A stretch of DNA of 64,000 bases from an uncultured Cohaesibacter sp. (GCF_963667045.1 NZ_OY762934.1:1171501-1235500), one strand, 5' to 3'. Positions 44,306 through 54,768 are shown, counted from the first letter of the stretch. Notes: generated by a model not told the origin, from the sequence alone. Program-made: numbers and translations.

Positions 44306-44991
44306 AAGGTGCTGTCAATCGTGTAGTTAGCTCGATAGCTCATTCGCATGCGGGCAACGGGCGTACCGCCGTGGCCTTCGGTCAGAACCAGATCCTTGAT
44401 CAACAACGGATCTCCGACCCTGACCCCGAGATATCTGGCCTCCTTGGACGTCGCCCGAGCAACGGAAATGGCCATTCTGCCGTGAAAATACGGGCTTTTC
44501 TGCAAAAGCTTCAGACAGGGCGCAGAATGGTCCGGCATCTCCCCTTCTCTCTCTGCATAAGCATCACGGCGGATCCAGGTCTGTTCAAACTGGAATGGCT
44601 CATTGTTGGCATAATGCACCCCCTCCAGCTTGAGAGCCTCACCAGAGGAGCCCTTATCCTGAAGCTCCTCAGGCAAGGCGCACGCTTCACACTTGAGTGA
44701 GACATATTTGTGGGCCTTGCCCGCAGATGTCACTTCACGACAGGGAAACTGGAACTTCAGATTGATGATCCGCTCGCTGCCGTCACGCACTCGGCTTCCA
44801 GCCTTGCGCCTGCGATCAATCATCTGTTCATCCGCCAGCTCGGTCAAAGCGCGGTTGACCGTTGCTCTGGCGCAGTCAAATTGCGCCGCAAGATCGATCT
44901 CCGAAGGCAGCAGATAGCCCGGAGGCCACTCCTTGCTGCGGATCATGGCCGCGATATTTTCCTTGATCTCCTGATAGCCGTTCTTTTTCAC
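44302..44991 (-). CDS. GntR/HutC-family transcriptional regulator
   Basis: The 229-aa protein has the winged helix GYQEIKENIAAMIRSKEWPPGYLLPSEIDLAAQFDCARATVNRALTELADEQMIDRRRKAGSRV and a UTRA domain ending ARYLGVRVGDPLLIKDLVLTEGHGGTPVARMRMSYRANYTI, the wording of the HutC (histidine utilisation) branch. No hut genes are nearby, so its target is unknown. The GTG at 44991 is chosen because the domain begins here; the frame is open to a TTG at 45066. Confidence 0.85.
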   Translation of the reverse strand: MKKNGYQEIKENIAAMIRSKEWPPGYLLPSEIDLAAQFDCARATVNRALTELADEQMIDRRRKAGSRVRDGSERIINLKFQFPCREVTSAGKAHKYVSLKCEACALPEELQDKGSSGEALKLEGVHYANNEPFQFEQTWIRRDAYAEREGEMPDHSAPCLKLLQKSPYFHGRMAISVARATSKEARYLGVRVGDPLLIKDLVLTEGHGGTPVARMRMSYRANYTIDSTF

Positions 44992-45386
44992 CAGACTGCA
45001 GCTTCCTTTGAGTGCTCGCCCCGGAAGGCCTCTGGGGTCCTTGAGCAAAGTATTTAAAGTGATCAATTGGGCGACATTCTACAGGCTTGCACCGTTTCTA
45101 CTATGAGTTACGTCAACTCGATTTTTGACAATCATCAATTGAAGTGGCGCATTGGAGAATGACTACACCAAGTCTCTGAGTGTAGTATGATTTACTCTCC
45201 ATATTCTCATACTAAACGTGAGAGGGTTGTCAGCTTCACCTTGGTATACCCTCCAAAGAAGGATTGGCATCAAGCGCGGCTAGCGGCATCTCCACGAGCC
45301 CGCCCCTTCCCTTTCGCCGTGCCTTGCTTTTGATTCCCATTGGCGGCAGACTTTGCCTGTACCTCACTGACAGAAGGAGACCGGGA
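44992..45386. other. Intergenic region HutC / GFA gene
   Basis: About 395 bases between the divergent HutC and GFA genes, with nested inverted repeats at 45162-45213 (entered separately). The part 45240-45386 is open in the GFA frame but lacks similarity and is treated as leader. Confidence 0.5.
45162..45213. promoter_or_regulatory. Nested inverted repeats upstream of the HutC gene
   Basis: ACTACAC and GTGTAGT (45162-45186, 11-bp spacer) and AGTATGA and TCATACT (45184-45213, 16-bp spacer) share a few bases. They lie 170-220 bp upstream of the HutC start and a similar distance before the GFA gene, and are candidate operators for the HutC protein. Confidence 0.45.
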
Positions 45387-45815
45387 TTGATAAAGCCGGG
45401 ACACACTTACAACGCCGCCTGCCATTGCGGCAGCATCAAATACAGGGTTACCCTTTCCAAGGGCGACAAGCCACCGCGCCGCTGCACCTGCTCCATATGC
45501 CGGATGCGCGGGGCAGCCGCCGTTTCGACTCCGCTGGATGGCATCGAGTTTCTGGAAGGGAAAGAGTTCCTCACCCTTTATCAATTCGGCACCATGACGG
45601 CGGAGCACTATTTCTGCTCGAAATGCGGCATCTACACCCATCACAAGCGCCGCTCCAATCCGGACGAATATGGTATCAACGTCGCCTGCATAGAGGGCGT
45701 CAGCCCGTTCGACTTTGACGAAATCCCGGTTCATGACGGTGTCAACCATCCGCGAGACAATGCCGGCAAGGCGCGGTTGGCAGGCATCTTGCGCTACGAA
45801 CGGTTTGATGAATAA
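45387..45815 (+). CDS. GFA/CENP-V-domain zinc protein
   Basis: A 142-aa protein of the glutathione-dependent formaldehyde-activating (GFA) family. The zinc-ligand cysteines are all present: ACHCGSIKY, RCTCSICRMRGA and HYFCSKCGIYTHHKRRSNPDEYGINVACIEG. Most family members have no proven activity. The start is taken as TTG at 45387, with AAGGAG 8 bases upstream and the domain starting at once; an upstream extension to 45264 looks non-coding. Confidence 0.85.
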   Translation: MIKPGHTYNAACHCGSIKYRVTLSKGDKPPRRCTCSICRMRGAAAVSTPLDGIEFLEGKEFLTLYQFGTMTAEHYFCSKCGIYTHHKRRSNPDEYGINVACIEGVSPFDFDEIPVHDGVNHPRDNAGKARLAGILRYERFDE

Positions 45816-45925
45816 GACTTTTTCAATGCAGATCACGATTTCAGAACTAAAAATGAATTCGGCATGAACCTTTTTCGGTTGCATCGCGTCCACTGGGTAT
45901 AGCGAGCAACCGAAAAGGAAATACA

Positions 45926-46585
45926 ATGTCCAGCAAGAGATTCAGTCTCACCACCCTCATCGTCACTTCTGTCCTGAGCGGCGCAGCCCTGTTGCCGGTC
46001 GCGGCCAATGCTGCCGACTGGATCGAAAAGGTCGAGATCAAGCCAACCGGGATTGATCTGGTCCAGGTTCAGGTCTCAGCCAATGCCTCCGGCTACACGG
46101 CGATCAAGAGCACCCACCATGACTTCATCCTGCACCTTTACGCCAAGGCCACCAGCGGCGAACGGATCGTCGCAATGGAGGTGATGATGTCCCACGGTGC
46201 CCGGTACTGGGAGGGAAGCCCAGCGGATACATGGTCCACGCGCCTTGAAAACCGTGAAGTGGGCGCAGGGACCAAACGCATCGTCTCCCGTGACTTCATC
46301 GCCAAGAATGTGCCGCTGAGCAAGGTCAAGTGGAACGGCTCGGACCCCAAGCAACGGTGCGAGTTGAACCTGCAATATCTCAAGAAACAGGGCATGACCA
46401 CGATGCAGGTGCTCAGCCAGCCGCGTCACGCCAAGGCCTACGCCAAGATCAGCCTTGATGCCGTGGCCGCCAAGCGCACCAAGGCCGAGAACCACAACTG
46501 GGATTTCAAGAGCACGACGTGGCAGCGGGATGGCGATGTCTATGAAGTCGATGTCCTGTGCAATGCCGGCCTTGACAAGCCTTGA
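45926..46585 (+). CDS. Secreted protein of unknown function
   Basis: A 219-aa protein with a clear signal peptide (MSSKRFSLTTLIVTSVLSGAALLPVAANA, cleavage after ANA at about residue 29). The mature part is probably beta-rich (DWIEKVEIKPTGIDLVQVQVSANASGYTAIKSTHHDFILHLYAK) and has two cysteines (RCELNL and VLCNAG) that could pair in the periplasm. AAGGAA precedes the ATG. I do not recognise the family. Confidence 0.75.
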   Translation: MSSKRFSLTTLIVTSVLSGAALLPVAANAADWIEKVEIKPTGIDLVQVQVSANASGYTAIKSTHHDFILHLYAKATSGERIVAMEVMMSHGARYWEGSPADTWSTRLENREVGAGTKRIVSRDFIAKNVPLSKVKWNGSDPKQRCELNLQYLKKQGMTTMQVLSQPRHAKAYAKISLDAVAAKRTKAENHNWDFKSTTWQRDGDVYEVDVLCNAGLDKP

Positions 46586-46616
46586 TTTGCACGCCTGCCC
46601 AAGCCGAACACCCAAC

Positions 46617-46648
46617 AGAAAAGGCCGAAGCATCTCTGCTCCGGCCTT
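46617..46648 (-). terminator. Rho-independent terminator of the nqr operon
   Basis: On the minus strand AAGGCCGGAGCA pairs with TGCTTCGGCCTT (12 bp, one G-U) around a 4-nt loop and runs into TTTTC, about 25 bp past the nqrF stop. Confidence 0.8.
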
Positions 46649-46673
46649 CCTTGTCTCTTCTCTTGGACCAGCG

Positions 46674-47894
46674 TTAGCCGCCGAAGTCGTCGAGCATGAT
46701 GTCTTCGCGATCAACGCCCAGATCAAGCAACATGTTGATCACGGACTGGTTCATGATCGGAGGACCGCACATGTAGTATTCGCAGTCTTCCGGAGCTTCG
46801 TGATCACGCAGGTATTGTTCGTAAAGGACGTTGTGAATGAAGCCGGTGTAACCGGTCCAGTTGTCATCCGGCAGAGCATCCGACAGGGCAACATGCCATG
46901 TGAAGTTCGGATTTTCTGCTGCCAGCTGATCGAAATCTTCCACGAAGAACATTTCGCGCTTGGAGCGGGCACCATACCAGAAGGTGATCTTGCGATCGGT
47001 CTTGATCCGCTTGAGCTGATCGAAGATGTGTGAACGCATCGGAGCCATACCGGCGCCACCACCGACAAAGACCATTTCCCTCTTGGTGTCGCGGGCGAAG
47101 AACTCGCCGAACGGACCGGAAATCGTGACCTTGTCACCTGGCTTCAGGTTAAAGATATAGGAGGACATCTGTCCCGGAGGTACGTTCGGCTGCCCCGGAG
47201 GAGGCGACGCGATACGTACGTTGAGCATGATGATGCCCTCTTCTTCGGGATAGTTGGCCATGGAATAAGCACGTTCGATGGGCTCATCAACCTTGGAGAC
47301 ATACTGCCACAGATTGAACTTGTCCCAGTCTTCGCGATATTCCTCGGCAACGTCGAAGTCCTTGTAGGACACTTCATGAGCCGGAGCAGCAATCTGGATG
47401 TAACCACCGGCGCGGAAGTGAACATGTTCACCTGCTGGCAGTTCGAGCACCAGATTTTTGATGAAGGTCGCAACGTTGTCGTTGGACCGCACCGTGCATT
47501 CCCATTTCTTGACGCCGAAGACCTCTTCAGGCACTTCGATCTTCATGTCCTGTTTGACGGCAACCTGACAAGAAAGGCGAGCGCCTTCCTTGGCTTCGCG
47601 CTTGGTGATGTGCGCTTCTTCGGTCGGCAGGATGGACCCGCCGCCTTCGAAGACCTTGCACCGGCACTGAGCACAGGTGCCACCACCGCCACAGGCAGAC
47701 GCCACGAAAATCTTCTGGCTCGCCAGTGCGCCAAGCAACTTGCCACCGGCGGGAACGGAAATGGTCCGCTCGCCGTTGATGGTGATATTCACGTTACCCG
47801 TGGAAACCAGACGGCTCCGCGCAAACAGGATGAGGAATACCAGCGCAAGAACGATCAGAATAAAGAACGTGATGCCAAGGGCAAACTCTTCCAT
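46674..47894 (-). CDS. nqrF: Na+-NQR subunit F (NADH dehydrogenase module)
   Basis: NqrF takes electrons from NADH via FAD to a 2Fe-2S centre. The 406-aa protein has one N-terminal helix (residues about 3-25), a ferredoxin domain with [16 protein letters not shown] and a fourth Cys in LSCQV, a FAD-binding RAYSMANYP motif near residue 210 and an NADH-binding domain with [14 protein letters not shown] near residue 285, ending DIMLDDFGG as usual. Last gene of nqrABCDEF. Confidence 0.97.
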   Translation of the reverse strand: MEEFALGITFFILIVLALVFLILFARSRLVSTGNVNITINGERTISVPAGGKLLGALASQKIFVASACGGGGTCAQCRCKVFEGGGSILPTEEAHITKREAKEGARLSCQVAVKQDMKIEVPEEVFGVKKWECTVRSNDNVATFIKNLVLELPAGEHVHFRAGGYIQIAAPAHEVSYKDFDVAEEYREDWDKFNLWQYVSKVDEPIERAYSMANYPEEEGIIMLNVRIASPPPGQPNVPPGQMSSYIFNLKPGDKVTISGPFGEFFARDTKREMVFVGGGAGMAPMRSHIFDQLKRIKTDRKITFWYGARSKREMFFVEDFDQLAAENPNFTWHVALSDALPDDNWTGYTGFIHNVLYEQYLRDHEAPEDCEYYMCGPPIMNQSVINMLLDLGVDREDIMLDDFGG

Positions 47895-47907
47895 CTTTTA
47901 GTCTCCC

Positions 47908-48516
47908 TTACAGCTTCACGCCGGAGAAAGCCATGAAGCCCATGGCCATCAACCCTGCGGTGATGAATGTGACGCCAAGGCCCTGAAGCCCGGCCGGCAC
48001 ATCGGAATATTTCAGCTTCTCACGAACACCAGCCATGGCAGTGATCGCCAACGCCCAGCCAAGGCCGGAAGCCACGCCGTAGACGGAGCTTTCTGCGAAG
48101 GTATAGTCGCGTTCCACCATGAACAGCGAACCACCCATGATGGCGCAGTTCACCGTGATCAGCGGCAGGAAGATACCCAGAGCGTTGTAAAGCGACGGAA
48201 CAAAGCGGTCGAGGAACATTTCAAGGATCTGAACGATAGCGGCGATAACGCCGATATAGGAGATCAGACCGATGAAGGTCAGATCCACATTTTCAATGCC
48301 GAGCCATGACAGGGCGCCATCGGCCAGCAGGAAATGCAGGATCAGGTTGTTGGCAGGAACCGTAATGGCCTGAACGACCGTAACGGAGATGCCCAGACCG
48401 ATTGCAGTTTCAACCTTCTTGGAAACGGCAAGGAAGGTACACATGCCAAGGAAGAAGGACAGGGCAAGGTTCTCAAGAAAGATCGCCTTGACTGCGAGTG
48501 AAATGAGACCTTCCAT
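47908..48516 (-). CDS. nqrE: Na+-NQR subunit E
   Basis: A 202-aa membrane subunit with six hydrophobic helices. Landmarks are [19 protein letters not shown] (with the conserved Cys near residue 26 that helps bind an intramembrane iron centre with NqrD) and [14 protein letters not shown] (second Cys near residue 120). Part of the sodium-conducting core. It follows nqrD by 2 bp. Confidence 0.97.
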   Translation of the reverse strand: MEGLISLAVKAIFLENLALSFFLGMCTFLAVSKKVETAIGLGISVTVVQAITVPANNLILHFLLADGALSWLGIENVDLTFIGLISYIGVIAAIVQILEMFLDRFVPSLYNALGIFLPLITVNCAIMGGSLFMVERDYTFAESSVYGVASGLGWALAITAMAGVREKLKYSDVPAGLQGLGVTFITAGLMAMGFMAFSGVKL

Positions 48517-48518
48517 TC

Positions 48519-49174
<656 letters not shown>

Positions 49175-49175
<1 letters not shown>

Positions 49176-49990
49176 TAGGCAGTCCCTTCTTTGAGGTTAT
49201 CAAGGAAGCGCTTGAAGCCCTGGTCGCCCATCCAGAAATGGATCAGGTTGTCAACACCACGGCTGGTCAGCGTCGCACCGGCCAGACTGTCGATATGATA
49301 GTCGGCGGTGGCTGCTGTCGGAGCTCCTTTGGCAACGGAAATTTTCACGCTGCCATCATCGCCATAGATCTTCTTGCCCGGCCAGAGAGCTCTCCAGCGG
49401 GGATTGTCAACCTCGGCACCAAGACCCGGGGTTTCGCCCTGTTCATAGAACTGGAAGCCGGCAACTTCGTTACCGTCAGCCTTGAGAGCGACAAAGCCGT
49501 ACATCGTGGACCAAAGACCATAGCCATGTACCGGCAGGATGATCTTGTCGATTGCACCAGCGTCGTCACGGATCAGATAAACCGATGCAAGTTTGGCCTG
49601 ACGGCCAATGCTGGCGATATCCTCTGCCGGTTTGATCGACTCGGCAGGATCCTTGGCGGCGCGGCGCTGGTCGTAGGTTGCGGGATCGGCAGCATCAGAG
49701 AATTTGCCGGTCTCGATATCCACGAGGCGAGCCTCTACCTTCTCGTTGAAGGTCTTGTTGATGTTGACACCCGGCTGATAAAGGCCGGCGACCTCGAGAA
49801 TGTTACGACGCTTGTCGAGCACCTTGTTTTCTGCCTGAACGGGTCTCAGAGCCACGGCAGCGGCCGACACGATCATGGAACAGAACAGACAAAGAGCGAC
49901 AGCGACGATAACCGTCTTCACAGGATTGTCTGCTGGCGTCGCCAGAAAACGTCCCCATGGACCAAGTTTCTTATCTGTTGCCTCAGGCAT
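49175..49990 (-). CDS. nqrC: Na+-NQR subunit C (FMN-bound)
   Basis: The 271-aa subunit has one N-terminal helix (about residues 19-40) and a periplasmic FMN-binding domain. T240 in [13 protein letters not shown] is the expected site of covalent FMN attachment by ApbE. The ATG at 49990 has GGAGG about 10 bases upstream and overlaps the nqrB stop by 8 bp; the frame runs further to 50050 inside nqrB without support. Confidence 0.95.
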
Positions 49991-51191
49991 TGCGAGCAGC
50001 CCTCCGCTTGATGTTGGCGCGCACCACGAAATAGTCGATAAGCGGCGCAAAGATGTTGCCGAACAGGATCGCGAGCATCATGCCTTCCGGGAAAGCCGGG
50101 TTGACGACGCGGATCATGATGACCATGAAGCCGATCAGGAAACCGTACCAGAAGCGACCCGGGTTGGTCTGGGCAGCGGAAACAGGTTCCGTAACCATGA
50201 AGACCAGACCGAATGCCCAGCCACCGAGCACCATGTGCCACCAGAAAGGCATGGCAAACATCGGGTTGGTGTCAGAGCCGATCAGATTGAACATTGCCGA
50301 GAAAACGACGGTACCGGCAACGCAGCCAGCGATCAGACGCCAGTTGGCGATGCGGGTATAGACCAGCACGACGCCGCCGATGAGGCAGGCCAGAGCCGAC
50401 GTTTCACCCATGGAGCCCTGCATGATGCCGATGAAGGCATCCCACCAGGTCAAACCCATGTCGTTCAGTGCCTGTGTTCCGTGCAGAGCAGCAGCACCCA
50501 GCGCGGTAGCGCCGGTGAAGCCGTCAACCGGGGTCCAGATCGCATCACCGGACATGGCTGCCGGATAGGCGAAGTAGAGGAAGGCACGACCGACCAGAGC
50601 AGGGTTGAGGAAGTTCTTGCCGGTGCCGCCGAATACTTCCTTGCCCATCAGCACGCCGAAGATGATGCCGATAGAGACCATCCACAGCGGGGTGGAGGCA
50701 GGAACGATCAGGGCATAGAGCATGGAGGTCACGAAGAAGCCTTCGTTGATCTCATGCCCACGCACGATGGCGAAGATCACTTCCACGATGCCGCCTGCGG
50801 CCAACGTGAAGATGTAGATCGGCAGGAAGTAGAGCAGACCATGCACCAGATTGGCGAAGATGCTGTTCGGATCAAAGCCGATACCGAGCAGGTTGATCAC
50901 CCAGGCGCGCCATCCGGCGACCTCGGACAAGCCCATGCTGGCAATGGCAGAGTTGGTCTGATAGCCGGTATTATAAAGAGCCATCAGAACACAGGGGAAT
51001 GTGGCGATCACCACATAGGACATGACACGCTTCAGGTCGATGTCGTCTCGCGCGTGTGGCGCGGCACGGGTCACCATCCTTGGCGTATAGATGAAGGATT
51101 CCACCATTTCGTAAAGGGCGAAATACCGTTCCAGCTTGCCGCCTTTATGGAAATGCGGCTCAATGCTGTCGAAGAAATTGCGCAGACCCAA
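49983..51191 (-). CDS. nqrB: Na+-NQR subunit B (FMN-bound, ion pump core)
   Basis: The 402-aa, about ten-helix subunit carries covalent FMN and riboflavin and contributes the Na+ path and quinone site. The flavinylation motif DGFTGATAL (T229) and GKNFLNPALVGRAFLYFAYP just before it fit the family. It starts 3 bp after nqrA and overlaps nqrC. Confidence 0.97.
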   Translation of the reverse strand: MGLRNFFDSIEPHFHKGGKLERYFALYEMVESFIYTPRMVTRAAPHARDDIDLKRVMSYVVIATFPCVLMALYNTGYQTNSAIASMGLSEVAGWRAWVINLLGIGFDPNSIFANLVHGLLYFLPIYIFTLAAGGIVEVIFAIVRGHEINEGFFVTSMLYALIVPASTPLWMVSIGIIFGVLMGKEVFGGTGKNFLNPALVGRAFLYFAYPAAMSGDAIWTPVDGFTGATALGAAALHGTQALNDMGLTWWDAFIGIMQGSMGETSALACLIGGVVLVYTRIANWRLIAGCVAGTVVFSAMFNLIGSDTNPMFAMPFWWHMVLGGWAFGLVFMVTEPVSAAQTNPGRFWYGFLIGFMVIMIRVVNPAFPEGMMLAILFGNIFAPLIDYFVVRANIKRRAARNA

Positions 51192-51194
51192 GGC

Positions 51195-52544
51195 TTAGCC
51201 CTCTTTTTCGATTTTGACGAGGTTGGCTCGCAGCGCTTCGCCATACTCATATTTCGAGTGACAGATGAAGGTACAGAGTGCCAGATCTTCTTCATCCAGT
51301 TCCAGAGCGCCCAGCTTCTGCGCCAGATCGGTGTCCAGCGTCAGCAATGCCTTGAGCAACTGGGTTGGCAACACATCCAGAGGAACCACGCCTTCATAGC
51401 TGCCGAACGGAACCATGGCACGACGGCCACCACGCAGGTTGGTGCCGAAAGCAAATTTCTTGCCAGCGCCGAACAGGGCAGACAGATGAACGTTGGTGTA
51501 AGACCAGTAGTTCATGGAAGGGTAGCCCCAACCAAGAACGCGCTGTTTGGTGTCTTCTTCCATCAGGGTCAGCTGCGTGGCAGAACGGGTGAGATAGGCG
51601 AATGGGCCCTCAGCCGTCTTGCCGGAAAGAACGGACCCGGAAACGACACGGCAGTTTATGCCGATTTCGATTTCACCGGCGGTCAGTTCATCCGTAGAGG
51701 CTCCTACACGCGTCTTGACCAGACGGGGGTTGGATGCCAGCGGGCCACAGATGGCAATCGTGCGGTCCGTATCGATCTTGCCCGTCAGGAAGAGGTTGCC
51801 GATGGCAATGACATCCGCATAGTTGATGGACCAGACGGTCTTTCCTGCGGTCACGGGATCGAGAAAATGAATATGTGTCCCTGCCAGACCGGCAGGATGC
51901 GGACCGGAGAAGGTTTCGAAAACCGCCTTCTCAGTCGTGACACCGGGCATCGTTGCGTCCGGCGCATGGCAGACGAACACGTGACCGTCTGTCAGGTTGG
52001 AAAGCACATCGACACCAGCGCTGAAGGCTGCCGCATTCTCACCGATGATGACGGCAGGATCGGCAGCGAGCGGATTGGTGTCCATCGCGGTGACAAAGAT
52101 GGAATGAGGGACGGTACCCTGCAAAGGCACATAAGAATAAGGCCTTGTCTTGAGATAGGTCCACTGACCACTTTCATAGAGTCGCTTCTGGACATTCTCG
52201 CGCGGGAGGGCGCTGAGCTGTTCGGCAGGCGTCGACTCAAAGGTGATTTCTTCTTCCACCTCATCCAGTGCGATCACGATGGTCTCGAGCACGCGGCGCG
52301 CCCCGCGATTGATCGCCGAAACGGTCCCGCCACCTGGAGCCACATAGAGCACTTCCTCGGAAGCTTTGTGCAAGAAGAGAGGCTGACCCTTCTTGACCTT
52401 GTCCCCTTCCGCAACCAGCATCTTGGGCTTCAGGCCGATGAAGTCCCGACCATTCACAGCCACCTTGGTTATCTTTGGCCCCTCATGAATGGTCTGGACA
52501 GGAGCGCCTGTTATCGGCAGATCCAATCCTTTTTTTAGCTTCAT
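51195..52544 (-). CDS. nqrA: Na+-NQR subunit A
   Basis: The 449-aa cytoplasmic subunit, implicated in quinone binding. It begins MKLKKGLDLPITGAPVQTI and contains VAEGDKVKKGQPLFLHK and GGGTVSAINRGARRVLETIVI (biotinyl/lipoyl-like fold), both typical of NqrA. First gene of the operon, divergent from apbE with 333 bp between. Confidence 0.96.
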   Translation of the reverse strand: MKLKKGLDLPITGAPVQTIHEGPKITKVAVNGRDFIGLKPKMLVAEGDKVKKGQPLFLHKASEEVLYVAPGGGTVSAINRGARRVLETIVIALDEVEEEITFESTPAEQLSALPRENVQKRLYESGQWTYLKTRPYSYVPLQGTVPHSIFVTAMDTNPLAADPAVIIGENAAAFSAGVDVLSNLTDGHVFVCHAPDATMPGVTTEKAVFETFSGPHPAGLAGTHIHFLDPVTAGKTVWSINYADVIAIGNLFLTGKIDTDRTIAICGPLASNPRLVKTRVGASTDELTAGEIEIGINCRVVSGSVLSGKTAEGPFAYLTRSATQLTLMEEDTKQRVLGWGYPSMNYWSYTNVHLSALFGAGKKFAFGTNLRGGRRAMVPFGSYEGVVPLDVLPTQLLKALLTLDTDLAQKLGALELDEEDLALCTFICHSKYEYGEALRANLVKIEKEG

Positions 52545-52877
52545 AGCATACCTTGACTGAATGAGTTTTACGGCGCCCCTCGCGCCAATGTACGGTGTTG
52601 TCCTAACACCCCCCCCTCTTGCTAACGATGGAAATCAAACAATTCAAGTCAATTTGCATCCAGATGGATGGCTTTTGCCATTGGTAGCAATTTGAATGGA
52701 TAAAATGAAATAAATTTCCCCGTTAGCCCACCCTCTCATCCTGCAAACTGATCAAAAAGACCTTGACTTCGGTCAAAGAAGAGACCAACTAACGCGACAT
52801 GCCTTCTTTTTGGGCGGTAAATTTATGCTCAGCCCCTCTCAGGCTGCACTCTGTCGAAACAGCATTGAGGTTTTCCA
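52545..52877. other. Divergent promoter region nqrA / apbE
   Basis: 333 bases with promoters for both the nqr operon and apbE-nqrM. AT-rich at 52620-52720, with a short C-run at 52609-52617 and an anaerobox-like palindrome at 52763-52776. No gene seen. Confidence 0.55.
52763..52776. promoter_or_regulatory. Anaerobox-like (FNR/FixK) palindrome
   Basis: TTGACTTCGGTCAA is TTGAC-N4-GTCAA, matching the alphaproteobacterial TTGA-N6-TCAA core of FNR/FixK-type sites. It is about 100 bp upstream of apbE and 220 bp upstream of nqrA. Oxygen-responsive control of the Nqr genes is inference from this one site. Confidence 0.4.
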
Positions 52878-53918
52878 TTGCGTTCGCTCTTCAGGCTTGC
52901 CCTGCTTGCTATCGGTCTGTTCGCTCTTGCCGGATGCGACCTTCTCCCTTCGAAGAAAAGTGACGAATATCAGCTCCGTGGCAACACCATGGGCACCAGT
53001 TACACCATCAAGGCGCTCAATGTGCGCGGCAAGGTGGATGACGAGACTCTCTATAATGACATCAAGAAGACGCTCGATGAAGCCAACGAGGCGCTGTCAA
53101 ACTGGAAAGACGAGTCGGAAATCTCCATCTTCAACAACAGTTCCTCAACTGGCTGGTTAAGCACTTCTGACAGGTTTCATGAAGTTCTGGCCGAAGCGCA
53201 GGTCATTCACAAGCTGAGTGGCGGCCGATTCGATATCACCGTGTCGCCGCTTGTCGACCTGTGGGGATTTGGCCCGGCAGACAACAAGAACCCGCCGACC
53301 AAAGAGCAGATCGCCGAGGCCATGGCCAATGTAGGCCAGACCGAATTGCTCGAGGTCAAGGACAATCCGCCAATGGTGCGCAAGAACAAACCGGGTGTCA
53401 CCATCACTCTGGGCGCCATTGCAAAGGGATATAGTGCAGATTTGATCAGCCGTACCCTTGCGAAGCACGGCATTACGAATTATCTCGTAGAGATAGGCGG
53501 CGACCTGATGGTGCATGGCCTGAATGAAATGGGCGAACCCTGGCAGATTGGCGTTGAGAAACCCGACGAAGCCGGACGCTCGGTTCAACTGGTCCTCCCG
53601 GTACGCGATATGGGCATTGCAACATCTGGAGATTATCGCAACTTCTACTTCAATGATGAGGGACAGCGCATGTCTCACATCATCGACCCGACGACCGGCA
53701 AACCGGTCACGCACAATCTCGCTTCGGTCACGGTTCTGGCGCCAAATGGCATGCGCGCCGATGGCTGGGCAACCGCACTTCTCGTGCTGGGCGAGAAAGA
53801 GGGACGGGCTCTGGCGGACAAGCTGGACATTCCGGCCTATTTCATTCGCCGTGAGAAAAGCGGTTTCGTCACATCTAGCAGCAAAGCCTTTGATGCTCTG
53901 ATGGCGGCTGAAAAATGA
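52878..53918 (+). CDS. apbE: FAD:protein FMN transferase (lipoprotein)
   Basis: ApbE attaches FMN covalently to threonines of NqrB and NqrC using FAD. The 346-aa protein begins with a lipoprotein signal (LLAIGLFALAGC, lipid-modified Cys near residue 20), then GNTMGTSYTIKA, ALSNWKDESEISIFN, GGRFDITVSPLVDLWGFG, VTITLGAIAKGYSADLI, LVEIGGDLMVHG, SHIIDPTTGKPV and ADGWATALLVLG, all standard ApbE motifs. The start is TTG at 52878 with GAGG 7 bases upstream. It is divergent from nqrA and precedes nqrM. Confidence 0.95.
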   Translation: MRSLFRLALLAIGLFALAGCDLLPSKKSDEYQLRGNTMGTSYTIKALNVRGKVDDETLYNDIKKTLDEANEALSNWKDESEISIFNNSSSTGWLSTSDRFHEVLAEAQVIHKLSGGRFDITVSPLVDLWGFGPADNKNPPTKEQIAEAMANVGQTELLEVKDNPPMVRKNKPGVTITLGAIAKGYSADLISRTLAKHGITNYLVEIGGDLMVHGLNEMGEPWQIGVEKPDEAGRSVQLVLPVRDMGIATSGDYRNFYFNDEGQRMSHIIDPTTGKPVTHNLASVTVLAPNGMRADGWATALLVLGEKEGRALADKLDIPAYFIRREKSGFVTSSSKAFDALMAAEK

Positions 53919-53970
53919 TCAATGGCTGTCTGGCACAAATGGTGCCCAAGTCAGCATGGAGGTTTTAAAG

Positions 53971-54231
53971 ATGGCAACCTATATTATTGTATTCGCAGCT
54001 TTTCTGATCGTCGTTGTCGGCATGTCAATCGGCGTGATGTTCAAGCGCAAACCGATCGCGGGATCCTGTGGCGGGCTCAATGCCATTTCCGACGCCGACC
54101 ATTGCCTGATCTGTGGCTCGCCGGTTGACAAGAACAGCCCGCTCAAGGAGCGCCTCAACGGGGAATGCCCTCGCAAGAAGGCTGCGCGCGAGAAAGCGGA
54201 ACAGGAAGCCGCGATGAACGCTGCCGAATAG
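53971..54231 (+). CDS. nqrM: Na+-NQR maturation factor NqrM (DUF539)
   Basis: NqrM is needed to assemble Na+-NQR, probably by supplying iron for the NqrD/NqrE centre. The 86-aa protein has one N-terminal helix (about residues 4-23) followed by RKPIAGSCGGL and a Cys cluster at C33, C45, C48 and C66, as expected. GGAGG lies about 8 bases before the ATG. It follows apbE by 52 bp and completes a self-contained Nqr locus. Confidence 0.93.
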   Translation: MATYIIVFAAFLIVVVGMSIGVMFKRKPIAGSCGGLNAISDADHCLICGSPVDKNSPLKERLNGECPRKKAAREKAEQEAAMNAAE

Positions 54232-54576
54232 GCCATCTCCGCCCTGCCCTTTGCCTCAGGCACTGCCCTCGTGCAACGTTGTAGATTTGGCAGGACTGAA
54301 TACCGGGTGCCCGGAAGCCCAACTTAGGGGACCATGGCACCTTCAGGAAAGATCTTGCTTCGAAAAGCAAGTCAGGTTCGTTTGACATAACCTGCCTGCA
54401 AGCAGAGCGGCTCCGTGTCGTTCTGCTCTTTTCCGTCTTTCGTCTCGAGACTATCCCCCTTCGTACACCAGCCCCCGGCGGATCACGCAGGGCCACAGGC
54501 CGTTCGCAAGGCAATCAACCCACGCCGGTCCCGTCAGAAGATTTCGGCCAACTGCGGCCAATCGGAGACAGACTGG
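54232..54576. other. Intergenic region after nqrM
   Basis: About 345 bases with two hairpins: CCGGG-TG-CCCGG at 54303-54314 and CTTGCTT-CGAA-AAGCAAG at 54354-54371. Neither has a T-tract; the second may still end nqrM transcripts. No gene supported. Confidence 0.45.
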
Positions 54577-54768
54577 TCAGTGCGGAATGAAGGGGACAAA
54601 GGCCATGGCCAGAAAACAGAGGGTGGCCACGATGCCAGCAAGCCAGCAATTGCGCTTCCATGTCTCGCCCTTCTGTTTCCAGTTATCGCGGAAGACCTTT
54701 CCTGCCAGAACAAAGACAACGAGAATGGCGATCCCCACATAGGGGTTGGAAATGACGAGATTGGACAC
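54577..54768 (-). CDS. Small two-helix membrane protein, unknown
   Basis: A 63-aa protein with hydrophobic segments at about residues 9-24 (VGIAILVVFVLAG) and 41-60 (CWLAGIVATLCFLAMAFVPFI) separated by a basic loop KVFRDNWKQKGETWKRN. The start is a GTG without a strong ribosome binding site, so the call rests on the regular membrane pattern. Confidence 0.5.
   Translation of the reverse strand: MSNLVISNPYVGIAILVVFVLAGKVFRDNWKQKGETWKRNCWLAGIVATLCFLAMAFVPFIPH

Noticed and set aside
49875-52538. 887-codon plus-strand frame opposite nqrABC
   Set aside because: Shadow crossing several real genes; low-complexity charged composition.
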